DNA from: Streptomyces sp. WZ-12
Lineage (GTDB): Bacteria; Actinomycetota; Actinomycetes; Streptomycetales; Streptomycetaceae
Reading direction: 5' to 3'
Assembly: GCF_028898845.1 (NCBI RefSeq)
Contig: NZ_CP118574.1
Span: 8,543,001-8,607,000, forward strand
DNA length: 64,000 nucleotides
The notes below the pieces were generated by a model, which saw nothing but the letters and a program-made list of their open reading frames with translations, was not told the DNA's origin and made no database searches. Numbering within the stretch: the first letter of the stretch is position 1; each line of letters starts with the position of its first letter. Made by a program: the position numbers and the translations under genes. This document shows positions 26,036 to 33,791 of this stretch, piece by piece.

Positions 26036-27117
26036 CCACCGCACACTCCGCCACCCCCCGCCCCCAGACAACCGCCGACGAACCGGCGCCGCGCACCGCC
26101 CCACCGTTCGCGGTGATCTCCGGAGCCCAGGTCCAACAGGCCCTGTCCGGGCACGAGCGCGAGATCGTCGACCTGGTCGAAGCCACCTACCGCCTGCACG
26201 GCGCCGGCAAGTCGGTCAACCCGCCCTCGTACTTCCTGCGCTTCCCCGACCGGCCGACCTCCCGCATCATCGCGCTGCCGGCCTCGCTCGGCGGACAGTC
26301 ACCGATCGACGGCCTGAAGTGGATCTCCAGCTTCCCCACCAACGTGGCGGCCGGAATCCCGCGCGCCTCGGCCGTGCTGATCCTCAATGACCACGAAACC
26401 GGCTATCCGCTCGCCTGTCTGGAAAGCTCCATCATCAGCGCCACCAGGACAGCGGCGTCCGCCGCGCTCGCCGCCGACCGGCTCAGCCACGGCCGACCGC
26501 GTCCCCGCCGCATTGGATTCTTCGGCACGGGCCTGATCGCCCGTTACATCCACACCTTCCTGGCCGGCACCGGCTGGGAGTTCGACCAGATCGGCGTGCA
26601 CGACCTGTCACCCGACAGCGCCACCGGATTCCGGACCTACCTCGAACAGACCTCCACCAACACTCCGTTGATCACGGTACGCGACAGCGCCGAGGAACTC
26701 ATCCGCAACAGCGACCTGGTCGTCTTCGCCACCATCGCCGGACAACCACACGTCAGCGACGTGTCCTGGTTCGACCACCACCCACTGGTCCTGCACATCT
26801 CGCTGCGCGACCTCGCCCCCGAGATCGTGCTCGCCGCCACCAACATCGTCGACGACATCGAGCACTGCCTGAAGGCCGACACCTCACCCCACCTGGCCGA
26901 ACAACGCACCGGGGGAAGGGACTTCCTCGCCGGCACGCTCGACGACGTGATGGAGGGACGGGTGACCGTACCGGCGGACCGGACCGTGGTGTTCTCACCG
27001 TTCGGACTCGGGGTCCTGGACCTCGCGGTCGGCAAGCACGTCTACGACGAGGTGGCCCGCTCGGGCGAACTGCACGTCGTCGAGGACTTCTTCCACGAGC
27101 TGCGCCGCTATGGCTGA
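26032..27117 (+). CDS. sbnB: SbnB-like N-(2-amino-2-carboxyethyl)-L-glutamate dehydrogenase (ornithine cyclodeaminase family)
   Basis: 361 residues from a GTG that overlaps the upstream stop (GTGA). The first ~30 residues are disordered-looking; then the ornithine-cyclodeaminase/mu-crystallin fold: KWISSFPTNVAAGIPRASAVLILND, ESSIISATRTAA, the Rossmann GFFGTGLIARYIH, and the late HISLRDLAPE. SbnB oxidatively cleaves the SbnA product to L-2,3-diaminopropionate plus 2-oxoglutarate with NAD+. Pairing with SbnA next door makes this assignment much stronger than either gene alone. Confidence 0.88.
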   Translation: MTTAHSATPRPQTTADEPAPRTAPPFAVISGAQVQQALSGHEREIVDLVEATYRLHGAGKSVNPPSYFLRFPDRPTSRIIALPASLGGQSPIDGLKWISSFPTNVAAGIPRASAVLILNDHETGYPLACLESSIISATRTAASAALAADRLSHGRPRPRRIGFFGTGLIARYIHTFLAGTGWEFDQIGVHDLSPDSATGFRTYLEQTSTNTPLITVRDSAEELIRNSDLVVFATIAGQPHVSDVSWFDHHPLVLHISLRDLAPEIVLAATNIVDDIEHCLKADTSPHLAEQRTGGRDFLAGTLDDVMEGRVTVPADRTVVFSPFGLGVLDLAVGKHVYDEVARSGELHVVEDFFHELRRYG

Positions 27118-27153
27118 ACGACCAAGGTCACTACCACTGTTCGGAGAGGCGTC

Positions 27154-28137
27154 ATGACCATCATCTCCGTCCCCACGGACTTCAACGAAGAGGACCTGTA
27201 CGTCGACCTGCGGCCGATCGTCGGTCACTCCCTCTTCCTGAAGTGCGAGGGTTTCAACTTCGCCGGTTCGATCAAACTCAAGGCGGCCACCGAAATGGTC
27301 GAGGCCGCCGAGTGGCTCGGGATCCTCAAGCCGGGGTCCATCCTGGTCGAGTCCTCGTCCGGCAACCTGGGCGTGGCCCTGAGCCTGATAGCCGCCAGCA
27401 GGGGCTACGGCTTCGTGTGCGTGACCGACTCCCGGTGCAACCTGTCCGCGCGACGGTTCATGGAGGCGATGGGCAGCCAGGTGCACATCATCTCCGAACC
27501 GGCGGCCGAAGGCGGACTGCTCGGCGCCCGGATCGCCCATGTCAAGGCACTGTGCGAGTCCGACGACCGGTACGTGTGGCTCAACCAGTACTGCAACACC
27601 GACAATTGGAAGGCGCACTACCGCACCACCGCGCCGGCCATCGCCCGCCGCTTCCCCGGTCTGGACGTGCTGTTCATCGGAGCGGGCACCACCGGAACCC
27701 TGATGGGTTGCGCCCGCTACTTCCGCACGCTGCACCGACAGGTACGGATCGTCGCGGTGGACAGCGCCGGCTCCGTGACCTTCGGCGGCGAACCGGGCCG
27801 CCGCATGATCCCCGGCCTGGGGACCAGCGTCCGCCCGGCGATCCTGGACGAGTCCTACGTGCACGAGGTGGTCCGCGTCGAGGAACCGGACACCATCCGC
27901 GCCTGCCACCGCCTGGCCAGGCGCGGATTCCTCTTCGGCGGCTCCACCGGCACGGTGGTCAGCGGAGCCGCGCACTGGCTGAGCCAGCACGAAGACCAGA
28001 ACCTCACCGCGGTGGCCATCGCACCGGACCTCGGCGAGCGCTATCTGGACACCATCTACCAAACCAACTGGCTGCACGACCTGTACGGCGAGGACGTCCT
28101 CAGCCCCGACGAACTCGCCACGGATCTGACGGCCTGA
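27154..28137 (+). CDS. sbnA: SbnA-like PLP-dependent ACEGA synthase (cysteine-synthase fold)
   Basis: 327 residues with GGAGAGG before the ATG. The PLP lysine is Lys41 in FAGSIKLKAA, the substrate loop is ESSSGNLGVALS, and the phosphate-binding loop is GAGTTGTLMG. The SIKLKAA context differs from CysK (GSxKDR) and matches SbnA, which joins O-phospho-L-serine and L-glutamate to N-(2-amino-2-carboxyethyl)-L-glutamate, the precursor of L-diaminopropionate. It is the last gene of the locus, 36 nt after SbnB. Confidence 0.88.
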   Translation: MTIISVPTDFNEEDLYVDLRPIVGHSLFLKCEGFNFAGSIKLKAATEMVEAAEWLGILKPGSILVESSSGNLGVALSLIAASRGYGFVCVTDSRCNLSARRFMEAMGSQVHIISEPAAEGGLLGARIAHVKALCESDDRYVWLNQYCNTDNWKAHYRTTAPAIARRFPGLDVLFIGAGTTGTLMGCARYFRTLHRQVRIVAVDSAGSVTFGGEPGRRMIPGLGTSVRPAILDESYVHEVVRVEEPDTIRACHRLARRGFLFGGSTGTVVSGAAHWLSQHEDQNLTAVAIAPDLGERYLDTIYQTNWLHDLYGEDVLSPDELATDLTA

Positions 28138-28139
28138 CC

Positions 28140-28157
28140 CGGCGCCCCCGAGCGCCG
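28140..28157 (+). terminator. Weak hairpin after the diaminopropionate operon
   Basis: CGGCGC (28140-28145) pairs with GCGCCG (28152-28157) across a 6-nt loop, starting 2 nt past the SbnA stop. It is short but G+C-only and in the right place. Confidence 0.35.
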
Positions 28158-28408
28158 TCCGTCCCGACCTCGGTGTCCCGCTTCCACGACCGCCAGCGGT
28201 GCGGCGCATGGCCTTCGTGGAAGGGGCACTGAAGTCCCGTCGCGCGGGCGCGACAGCCACTGAGGCACCGCACGACGTCTTGACCCCACTCCTCGCGACG
28301 CGCACCGCTCCCGACACTGTCCCTCTCGGCGAAGTCCGGGATGCCACGCCAGTCGGCTCGTTGATCTGTCGGGAGCGCTGTCGTCCGCCGCTCCAGGAGG
28401 TTTGCCGC

Positions 28409-28831
28409 ATGCACTGTCGTAGCACGGTAATCGACCGCGCCGCCCGGGTGATGGCCGCGGTGCTGTGCCTGGCCATCGTCTGGGTCCACGTCGAGGACCA
28501 GGGCGGTATCCCCGGCGATGAGACTCCGCATTACATCGCCCTCGCCTACTACCTGGTGGAAGGCGGCGGCATGGTGTGTGCCGGGCTGCTGCTCGCCGGG
28601 CTTCGAACCGGCCGGTACCGAGACGCGTGGCTGCTCGCCTCCTGGGTCGCGGACGGTCCGCTGCTGGGAAACGTCCTCACGTGGATCCCCGAGATCCCGG
28701 AGCGCGGCGTCGACGACAGCTACTGGAGCGACCCCCCAGGGGGCGAAAGCGTCGTCGTCGAAGTCCTTCTGCTCACCCTCTCCCTCGCGATGACGCTCCT
28801 GGAGCCCCCGTCGGGGAACCCCTCTCCGTGA
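28409..28831 (+). CDS. Small integral membrane protein of unknown function
   Basis: 140 residues from the ATG at 28409, with CCAGGAGG upstream. Three or four hydrophobic segments are visible (~13-26, ~43-63, ~72-88, ~113-131). No motif was recognised. It follows the diaminopropionate operon after ~270 nt and a weak hairpin, so membership is uncertain; an accessory export or immunity role would be a guess. Confidence 0.6.
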   Translation: MHCRSTVIDRAARVMAAVLCLAIVWVHVEDQGGIPGDETPHYIALAYYLVEGGGMVCAGLLLAGLRTGRYRDAWLLASWVADGPLLGNVLTWIPEIPERGVDDSYWSDPPGGESVVVEVLLLTLSLAMTLLEPPSGNPSP

Positions 28832-28907
28832 CCTGACTCATCCTCCGCGATGAGGGAGCGGGCCACCCGGTTCGGCCAACGGGCCGGCCTTCGCACCGCG
28901 GTTACGG

Positions 28908-29168
28908 ATGATCCGCCCACGGAGCGCGCACCTCTCCGCGGTCCGACTCGCCCCGGTCATCAGCGCAGACATGCCGCTGACCCTCGCCGTGCACGCACGC
29001 GTGACCGCCTCCGGCACCTGCCTGCCCGTCCTCGACCCGGACGGGGAACGCCTCGTCGGCTGGCTCACTCACCAGAGCGTCCTCCGAGCCCTGCACGGGT
29101 CCGCTCCTGCGCCGACGACCGCCGCCCGAAGCGGCCCGTCGGCCCCGCGGCAGACCGCTTCCCACTGA
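28908..29168 (+). pseudogene. Remnant of a CBS-domain protein (possibly the tail of a ClC-type chloride channel)
   Basis: The frame encodes a single C-terminal CBS-like segment: APVISADMPLTLAVHARV, then TCLPVLDPDGERLVGWLTHQ. That pattern is typical of the last CBS repeat of ClC-family or IMPDH-like proteins. No matching N-terminal portion lies upstream in any frame, and there is no good ribosome site. It looks like a decayed gene fragment rather than a functional small protein. Confidence 0.45.
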
Positions 29169-29275
29169 ACCGTCGGAAGAACGACGGTGCCGCGCCCGGG
29201 CGTTCGGTGATCACGGCGACCGGTAGCCAGGGCGGCGCCGGCATGGCAGCGGCGCCGACCCGGGTGGTGCGGGTG

Positions 29276-30493
29276 TCAGGAGCCGGCCGGCTGGAGTTCG
29301 CCCAAGGGCGGGGTGAAGTCGTCGGTGGGGACGTGCCGGTCGGGAGCGGAGCCGGAGAGGAGGTGCCATCCGTACGCGGCCGAGACCAAGGTCATGTGGT
29401 GGTGCCAGCCGGGGAAGGAACGGCCCTCGAAGTCGAGCAGTCCGAAGCGTTCCCGGAGGGTCTGCATCGCGGCACCGACGCCGGCCTGGGTACGGGCGAG
29501 GGCCTGCAGTGCGTCGATGTCGGCGATGTTGGTGAGCCAGACACGGGCCGGGCTGGGGTGCATGGGATGCCACTTGGCGAGCAGGCGCATCGTTTGCTGG
29601 CCGTGCGGGAGATGGACGGGGCCGGAGAGGGTCCACATGACGGCGGTGTGGCGGTGCCGGTCCCGGGCGGTCGTCACCAGGGAGGGGGCGCCGCGCTGGA
29701 GGCGCCGGTCGACGACGCACAGGCGGGCCGCCAGGGAGTTGGTGCCCGCCCGCCATTGTGAACCGAGGTGCGGGCCGCCGCGCACCACCAGGGTCCCCGA
29801 GACGGTGACGATGAACTTGAGGCCCCGGTTGGACAATCCGTTGACCAGGGAGGCGGTGTCGAGGAGTTCCCTGGCGTCCGCCACCACCGGTGGCGGCGGC
29901 CCCTCGTGGCGGCACATCTGGGTGTCGACGAGTTCCATGCCGAGTGCCCACAGCGGGCGGGCGTCCCCGGAGTCGGGTATCCGCGCGCGGCGCCGCAACT
30001 GCTGGTCCCGGCACCAGACGTCGGGAAGGTGAAGCCGCCAGTCCACCGGTACGTCGCCGCAGCAACCGGACAGCAGCAGTCCGATGCCGGCCTGGCAGTT
30101 GATGACGCGTCCGGCCGCGGGATCGAAGCGGCGGTGCACGCCGACGGAGTGCTCGCCCCGCTTCGGTGCGACGACCGGTACGAGGCTCCAGGCCCGTACG
30201 GCGGCCCGTTGCCGGGCCCAGTCGGCGAGGGCACGGCGCGAAGGGTCCCACGGCCAGGGGCTCGCGCTGACGAACTGGTGGAGCGACTGGGAGGCGGTGG
30301 GACCGCCGGAGACCGCGGCGGCCATCCGCCGCACGGACTTCTTGCCCGGTGTGCCGATCAGTCCTCGTAGATACGTCTCTGCCCAACGGCGTTGATCCTG
30401 CCGGGGCAGGTGCCCGAACACATCCCTGCTGAAGGCGTCGATCGTCATCTGGCGGTGTGGACTGTGCATGCGCGACGTACGGTTCGTGGTCAT
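29276..30493 (-). CDS. IS701-like transposase-domain protein, probably catalytically inactive
   Basis: 405 residues from the ATG at 30493 (GGGGGAGC upstream). It shows the IS701/DDE layout: KKSVRRMAAAV with LHQFVSASPWPWD near the N-terminus, SVGVHRRFDPAAGRVINCQ, DWRLHLPDVWCRD, and the C-terminal DFEGRSFPGWHHHMTL. In active relatives the first catalytic Asp lies in a DDTGFPKKG-type motif; here the position reads VPVVAPKRG, so that Asp is absent. No terminal inverted repeats or target duplication were found around it. Proteins of this type occur in Streptomyces biosynthetic clusters as possible domesticated elements or regulators. It is divergent from SARP gene 1. Confidence 0.8.
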   Translation of the reverse strand: MTTNRTSRMHSPHRQMTIDAFSRDVFGHLPRQDQRRWAETYLRGLIGTPGKKSVRRMAAAVSGGPTASQSLHQFVSASPWPWDPSRRALADWARQRAAVRAWSLVPVVAPKRGEHSVGVHRRFDPAAGRVINCQAGIGLLLSGCCGDVPVDWRLHLPDVWCRDQQLRRRARIPDSGDARPLWALGMELVDTQMCRHEGPPPPVVADARELLDTASLVNGLSNRGLKFIVTVSGTLVVRGGPHLGSQWRAGTNSLAARLCVVDRRLQRGAPSLVTTARDRHRHTAVMWTLSGPVHLPHGQQTMRLLAKWHPMHPSPARVWLTNIADIDALQALARTQAGVGAAMQTLRERFGLLDFEGRSFPGWHHHMTLVSAAYGWHLLSGSAPDRHVPTDDFTPPLGELQPAGS

Positions 30494-30830
30494 GCTTGCT
30501 CCCCCTAGCGGCGTGACCCCGGATACCTGAGATGGCAAGAGGATAGCGGGCGTTGTCTCCACTGCCAGGCGGCGAAACTGTCCGGCGACAATTTTGGCAA
30601 GTTGTCCCGCGGAGCCCGTGGCGCCCGGGCCTGGGCCGTTGCGTGGCGATCCGCAAACTGCCTACGTCTTTGGGAAGTTGGCGGTTGTGCGCGTGTCGGG
30701 GGAGGACGCATGGTGCACCGGCCGCCCACGACCGGATCGACCGGAGGCCGCCAATGCCCCGACGACAGTGCGCAGTTCGCCACTCCTTCCTCCGCCCGCG
30801 CCCCGCGCACGCGTGCGGTGGGAGCCTCCA
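30494..30830. other. Divergent control region between IS701-like and SARP genes
   Basis: 337 nt containing both promoters. Relatively A/T-rich tracts near 30520-30600 (for example GACAATTTTGGCAAGTTG) stand out and may include promoter elements. No gene was recognised. Confidence 0.4.
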
Positions 30831-31667
30831 ATGACCGGGATGAGTACGGTCGGGCGCCGGGGCGCCAAGGTCGCGGACCTTCCGCTGCGGGTCGGCGTGC
30901 TCGGCCCGTTGTCGCTGGTCGTCGACGGGCACCAGCGCACCCCCAGTGCCCCCAAGCCCCGGCAACTGCTGGCCCTGCTCGCCCTCAACGCCAACCGGAC
31001 CGTCCGTGCGAGCGAGTGCGTCGCGGAACTGTGGGGGGCCTGCCCGCCCAAGACGGCGATCTCCACCCTCCAGACGTACGTGCTCTACATCCGGCAGGTC
31101 CTACGCACCGCTCCGGCCGACCACAGTCACCGTCTGATCACCCGCTGCCAGGGCTATCAGCTCGGCGTGGCCCCGAAGGCGAGCGACCGGCTCGCCTTCG
31201 AGTACCTGGCCCGCCGGGGGCGCGAGGCCCGTGCCGCGGGCGATCCCGCCCGTGCTTCCGCACTGCTGGGGCAGGCCCTCGCACTCTGGCGCGGCCCAGC
31301 CCTGGCGGACGTGCCACCCGGGCCGCTCAGTTCCGTGCACGTCGTGGAGCTGGAGGAGGCCCGCACGGGGGTGCTGGAGCAGCGGATCGAGGCGGACCTC
31401 CGGCTCGGCCGACACCACGAACTCCTCCCTGAACTAGCAGTTTTGACGGCACGTCACTCAGTCAACGAGAACATCCACGCGCAGTACATGGTGGCCCTGT
31501 ACCACTCCGGCCGGCGGCTTGAGGCCCTGGACGTCTTCCACCGGCTGCGCTGCCGGCTGGGCGGCTCCTTCGGCATCGAGCCCGTGCCGCGGCTACGGCG
31601 GCTGTACGAGGCCATCGACGCGGACGACCCCGCGCTGCGGGCGCCCGCGGGGTTCGCCGCGCCCTGA
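30831..31667 (+). CDS. SARP-family pathway activator (AfsR/DnrI/RedD)
   Basis: 278 residues from the ATG at 30831 with GGGAG upstream; longer in-frame starts lack a ribosome site. An OmpR-like winged helix (LPLRVGVLGPLSLVVDG and SAPKPRQLLALLALNANRTV, then ISTLQTYVLYIRQVL) is followed by a bacterial transcriptional activator domain (AFEYLARRGREA; VALYHSGRRLEALDVFHRLR). SARPs bind direct heptamer repeats near -35 and activate antibiotic clusters. It is located between the diaminopropionate locus and the diazo-type cluster and could control either. Confidence 0.9.
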   Translation: MTGMSTVGRRGAKVADLPLRVGVLGPLSLVVDGHQRTPSAPKPRQLLALLALNANRTVRASECVAELWGACPPKTAISTLQTYVLYIRQVLRTAPADHSHRLITRCQGYQLGVAPKASDRLAFEYLARRGREARAAGDPARASALLGQALALWRGPALADVPPGPLSSVHVVELEEARTGVLEQRIEADLRLGRHHELLPELAVLTARHSVNENIHAQYMVALYHSGRRLEALDVFHRLRCRLGGSFGIEPVPRLRRLYEAIDADDPALRAPAGFAAP

Positions 31668-31816
31668 GCGACCACGGACCAGGCCCGGCGGGCGGCTCAC
31701 CGCAACCTCCCGGGGCACCCGGATCACCACCTCCAGGACGACCTCCGGGCGGCGGTGGCCGCTCCCCGAGCTTCCCTTTCCGCAACCCTTCTCCACAGGA
31801 CGGTGTTTGACTAGCG

Positions 31817-32401
31817 ATGGACGAGGTGGCCGAGCAACTAACCGACCTGCTGGCGACGGATCTGGACGACGGCTTCACGGAGCTGGTGCGGACCCACGCC
31901 AGGGGTGTGCACGCGTTCCTGCTGCGCGTCTCCGGATCGCCCGCGGAAGCGGACGACTTGGGGCAGGACACCTTCCTGCGTGCCTACACGGCGTTGCAGA
32001 CCTACTCGCCCGAGCGGCGAAGGACCCTGCGTCCGCGCGCCTGGCTGATGACCATCGCGGCGAACGTCTGGCGCAACCACGTACGCACCAGCACCCGCCG
32101 GCCGGCGTCGGTCATGCAGATCGACGACGCCGAGGACATCCTGTCGACCGCGGAGCCGGGACCGGCCGAGCGGGCGCTGAACGCGGACGACCGCGGCCGG
32201 TTGATCGCGGCGCTGTCCGAGCTGCCGGAGCACTACCGCGTCCCCGTGGTGTTGCGACACGTGGTGGGCATGAGTTACGTGGAGGTCGCCCACGTACAGG
32301 GCTGTCCCGTCGGGACGGCCAAGGCGCAGGTCTCGCGCGGCATGTGGGGCTTACGGCGCCTGCTGGCGCCGGACGACGAGTTGAGGGAGGTGACGACATG
32401 A
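31817..32401 (+). CDS. RNA polymerase sigma factor, ECF type
   Basis: 194 residues. Region 2 is DDGFTELVRTHARGVHAFLL with EADDLGQDTFLRAYTAL; region 4 is LIAALSELPEHYRVPVVLRHVVGMSYVEVA, ending with GTAKAQVSRGMWGLRRLL. No anti-sigma factor is adjacent; instead the stop overlaps the start of the MGMT-AdaZn gene (ATGA), so sigma and DNA-repair genes are translationally coupled. Codon 179 is TTA and a rare CTA occurs near the start, placing expression under bldA. It could respond to DNA methylation damage or switch the repair module on together with antibiotic production. Confidence 0.88.
   Translation: MDEVAEQLTDLLATDLDDGFTELVRTHARGVHAFLLRVSGSPAEADDLGQDTFLRAYTALQTYSPERRRTLRPRAWLMTIAANVWRNHVRTSTRRPASVMQIDDAEDILSTAEPGPAERALNADDRGRLIAALSELPEHYRVPVVLRHVVGMSYVEVAHVQGCPVGTAKAQVSRGMWGLRRLLAPDDELREVTT
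32351..32353 (+). promoter_or_regulatory. In-frame TTA codon (bldA target) in the sigma-factor gene
   Basis: Codon 179 (Leu in MWGLRRL) is TTA, in frame with the ATG at 31817. Because the two repair genes follow in a coupled unit, this single codon could hold back the whole module. Confidence 0.85.
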
Positions 32402-33213
32402 ACGGGGACGATCAGCGGGCCCACCCCGGGCCGGACGGCGGTCCGGGCGGCGGGTTGGGCATGCCACCGGTGCCGGCGGACTTCGCGCTGCGGGTCCTGC
32501 AGCGCGCGGGCGTCCCGCGCGAGCGCTACGACACGTACGCGCGCCTGGACACCGCGGCGGGCGGACTCTACGTGGCCGCCACGACGGAGGCCATCACCGG
32601 GGCCGCGCTGGCGGCCGGCGGGCTGACTCCGGAGCGGTTCGAGGAACTGCACCGGCGGCGCACCGGCCGATCGGCAATCCCCACGACCAAGCGGTTTCCC
32701 GGCCTGATGACGGCCCTGCGCACGGGGCGGGCGCGGAACCTGCCGCTGGACCCGGGCCCGGCGGACGGGGCGGAGGCGGCCGTCCTGCGGGCCGTGCGGG
32801 CCATCCCGGCCGGCCAGTTGCGCCCGCTGTCCTGGATCGCCCGGGAGACCGGACTGCCGACCGCTGGGCAAGTCGAGCCGCTGGTTGGCCTGTTGGCCCG
32901 CAATCCGCTCGTGGTGCTGGTGCCGTGCCACCGGGTGACGCACGAGAACGGGGTGCCGTGCGACGCGGCGTACCTGCCGGCGATCGGCGACGCGCTGCGC
33001 TCGGCGGAGGGCGTCGACATGACCGAGGTGCACCGGTGGTCGCACAGCGGCACCGTCTTCCTCGGCAGCGCGACCACCCGCATCTACTGCCACCCCACCT
33101 GCGCCCACGCGCGGCGGATCACCGCGCCGCACCGGGTCCCGTTCGCCGACGCGCGCGAGGCCCACCGGGCCGGGTACCGGGCCTGCAAGAGCTGCCGGCC
33201 GCTGCCGGCCTGA
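32398..33213 (+). CDS. MGMT-Ada zinc-domain fusion: DNA methyl-repair protein with permuted order
   Basis: 271 residues. The middle holds an O6-alkylguanine-DNA alkyltransferase domain with acceptor Cys177 in LVPCHRV; the preceding ~100 residues match the MGMT N-terminal subdomain only loosely. The C-terminal ~55 residues are an Ada-type zinc domain: VFLGSATTRIYCHPTCAHA and AGYRACKSCRP, with Cys231, Cys235, Cys263 and Cys266. In E. coli Ada the zinc domain is N-terminal and an AraC HTH lies between; here the order is reversed and no HTH is visible. It should accept methyl groups from both O6-guanine and phosphotriesters. The start overlaps the sigma-factor stop by ATGA. Confidence 0.85.
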   Translation: MNGDDQRAHPGPDGGPGGGLGMPPVPADFALRVLQRAGVPRERYDTYARLDTAAGGLYVAATTEAITGAALAAGGLTPERFEELHRRRTGRSAIPTTKRFPGLMTALRTGRARNLPLDPGPADGAEAAVLRAVRAIPAGQLRPLSWIARETGLPTAGQVEPLVGLLARNPLVVLVPCHRVTHENGVPCDAAYLPAIGDALRSAEGVDMTEVHRWSHSGTVFLGSATTRIYCHPTCAHARRITAPHRVPFADAREAHRAGYRACKSCRPLPA

Positions 33214-33236
33214 GCACGACCGTCGAGGAGAACCCC

Positions 33237-33779
33237 ATGCCGAGCCCCCGTGCCGCCAACCAGACCGGTGTTGCGCTGACCGTCCGCGACACCGCGCTCG
33301 GCGAGCTGCGGCTCGCCGCCACCGACCGCGCGCTCGTCTACTGCGGGTTCCAGAGCGCCGCCGAGGTCGCGCGGAAGCTGGCGCGCGCAGGACTGTGCGA
33401 GGCGCCCGCCGACACCTGGACACCGCGGCAGACCGCCCTGCTCGACACGGCCGAAGACCAACTCGCGGCCTATCTGGCAGGCCGGCGGCGGGACTTCGCG
33501 CTCCCGCTCGACCTGACGCTCGCCACACCCTTCTGCGCCGAGACCGTGCGGGCGCTGGACGCCCTCGTGCCCTACGGCCGCACGGCGACCTATGGCCAAC
33601 TGGCCCGCGCGCTCGACCGACCGGGGGCGGCCAGGGCAGTGGGCACCGCCCTGGGCGCCAACCCGCTCTGCGTCGTCCTGCCCTGCCACCGCGTCGTGCC
33701 CTCGACCGGCCGCACCGGCGGCTACGCCGGCGGCGAGACGCTCAAGCGCCACCTCCTCGACCTGGAGCGGGGCGCCTGA
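33237..33779 (+). CDS. ogt: Methylated-DNA-[protein]-cysteine S-methyltransferase
   Basis: 180 residues, complete MGMT/Ogt with GAGGAG before the ATG. The alkyltransferase core reads VPYGRTATYGQLARALDRPG, ARAVGTALGANP and CVVLPCHRVVP with acceptor Cys150. It repairs O6-alkylguanine by suicide transfer. It follows the MGMT-AdaZn gene by 23 nt, third gene of the sigma/repair unit, and ends 12 nt from the convergent nitrosuccinate-lyase gene. Confidence 0.95.
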   Translation: MPSPRAANQTGVALTVRDTALGELRLAATDRALVYCGFQSAAEVARKLARAGLCEAPADTWTPRQTALLDTAEDQLAAYLAGRRRDFALPLDLTLATPFCAETVRALDALVPYGRTATYGQLARALDRPGAARAVGTALGANPLCVVLPCHRVVPSTGRTGGYAGGETLKRHLLDLERGA

Positions 33780-33791
33780 CACGGACGCCGG

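Noticed and set aside
29276..30493. Active insertion sequence
   Set aside because: No terminal inverted repeats or target duplications could be seen and the first catalytic Asp is missing.
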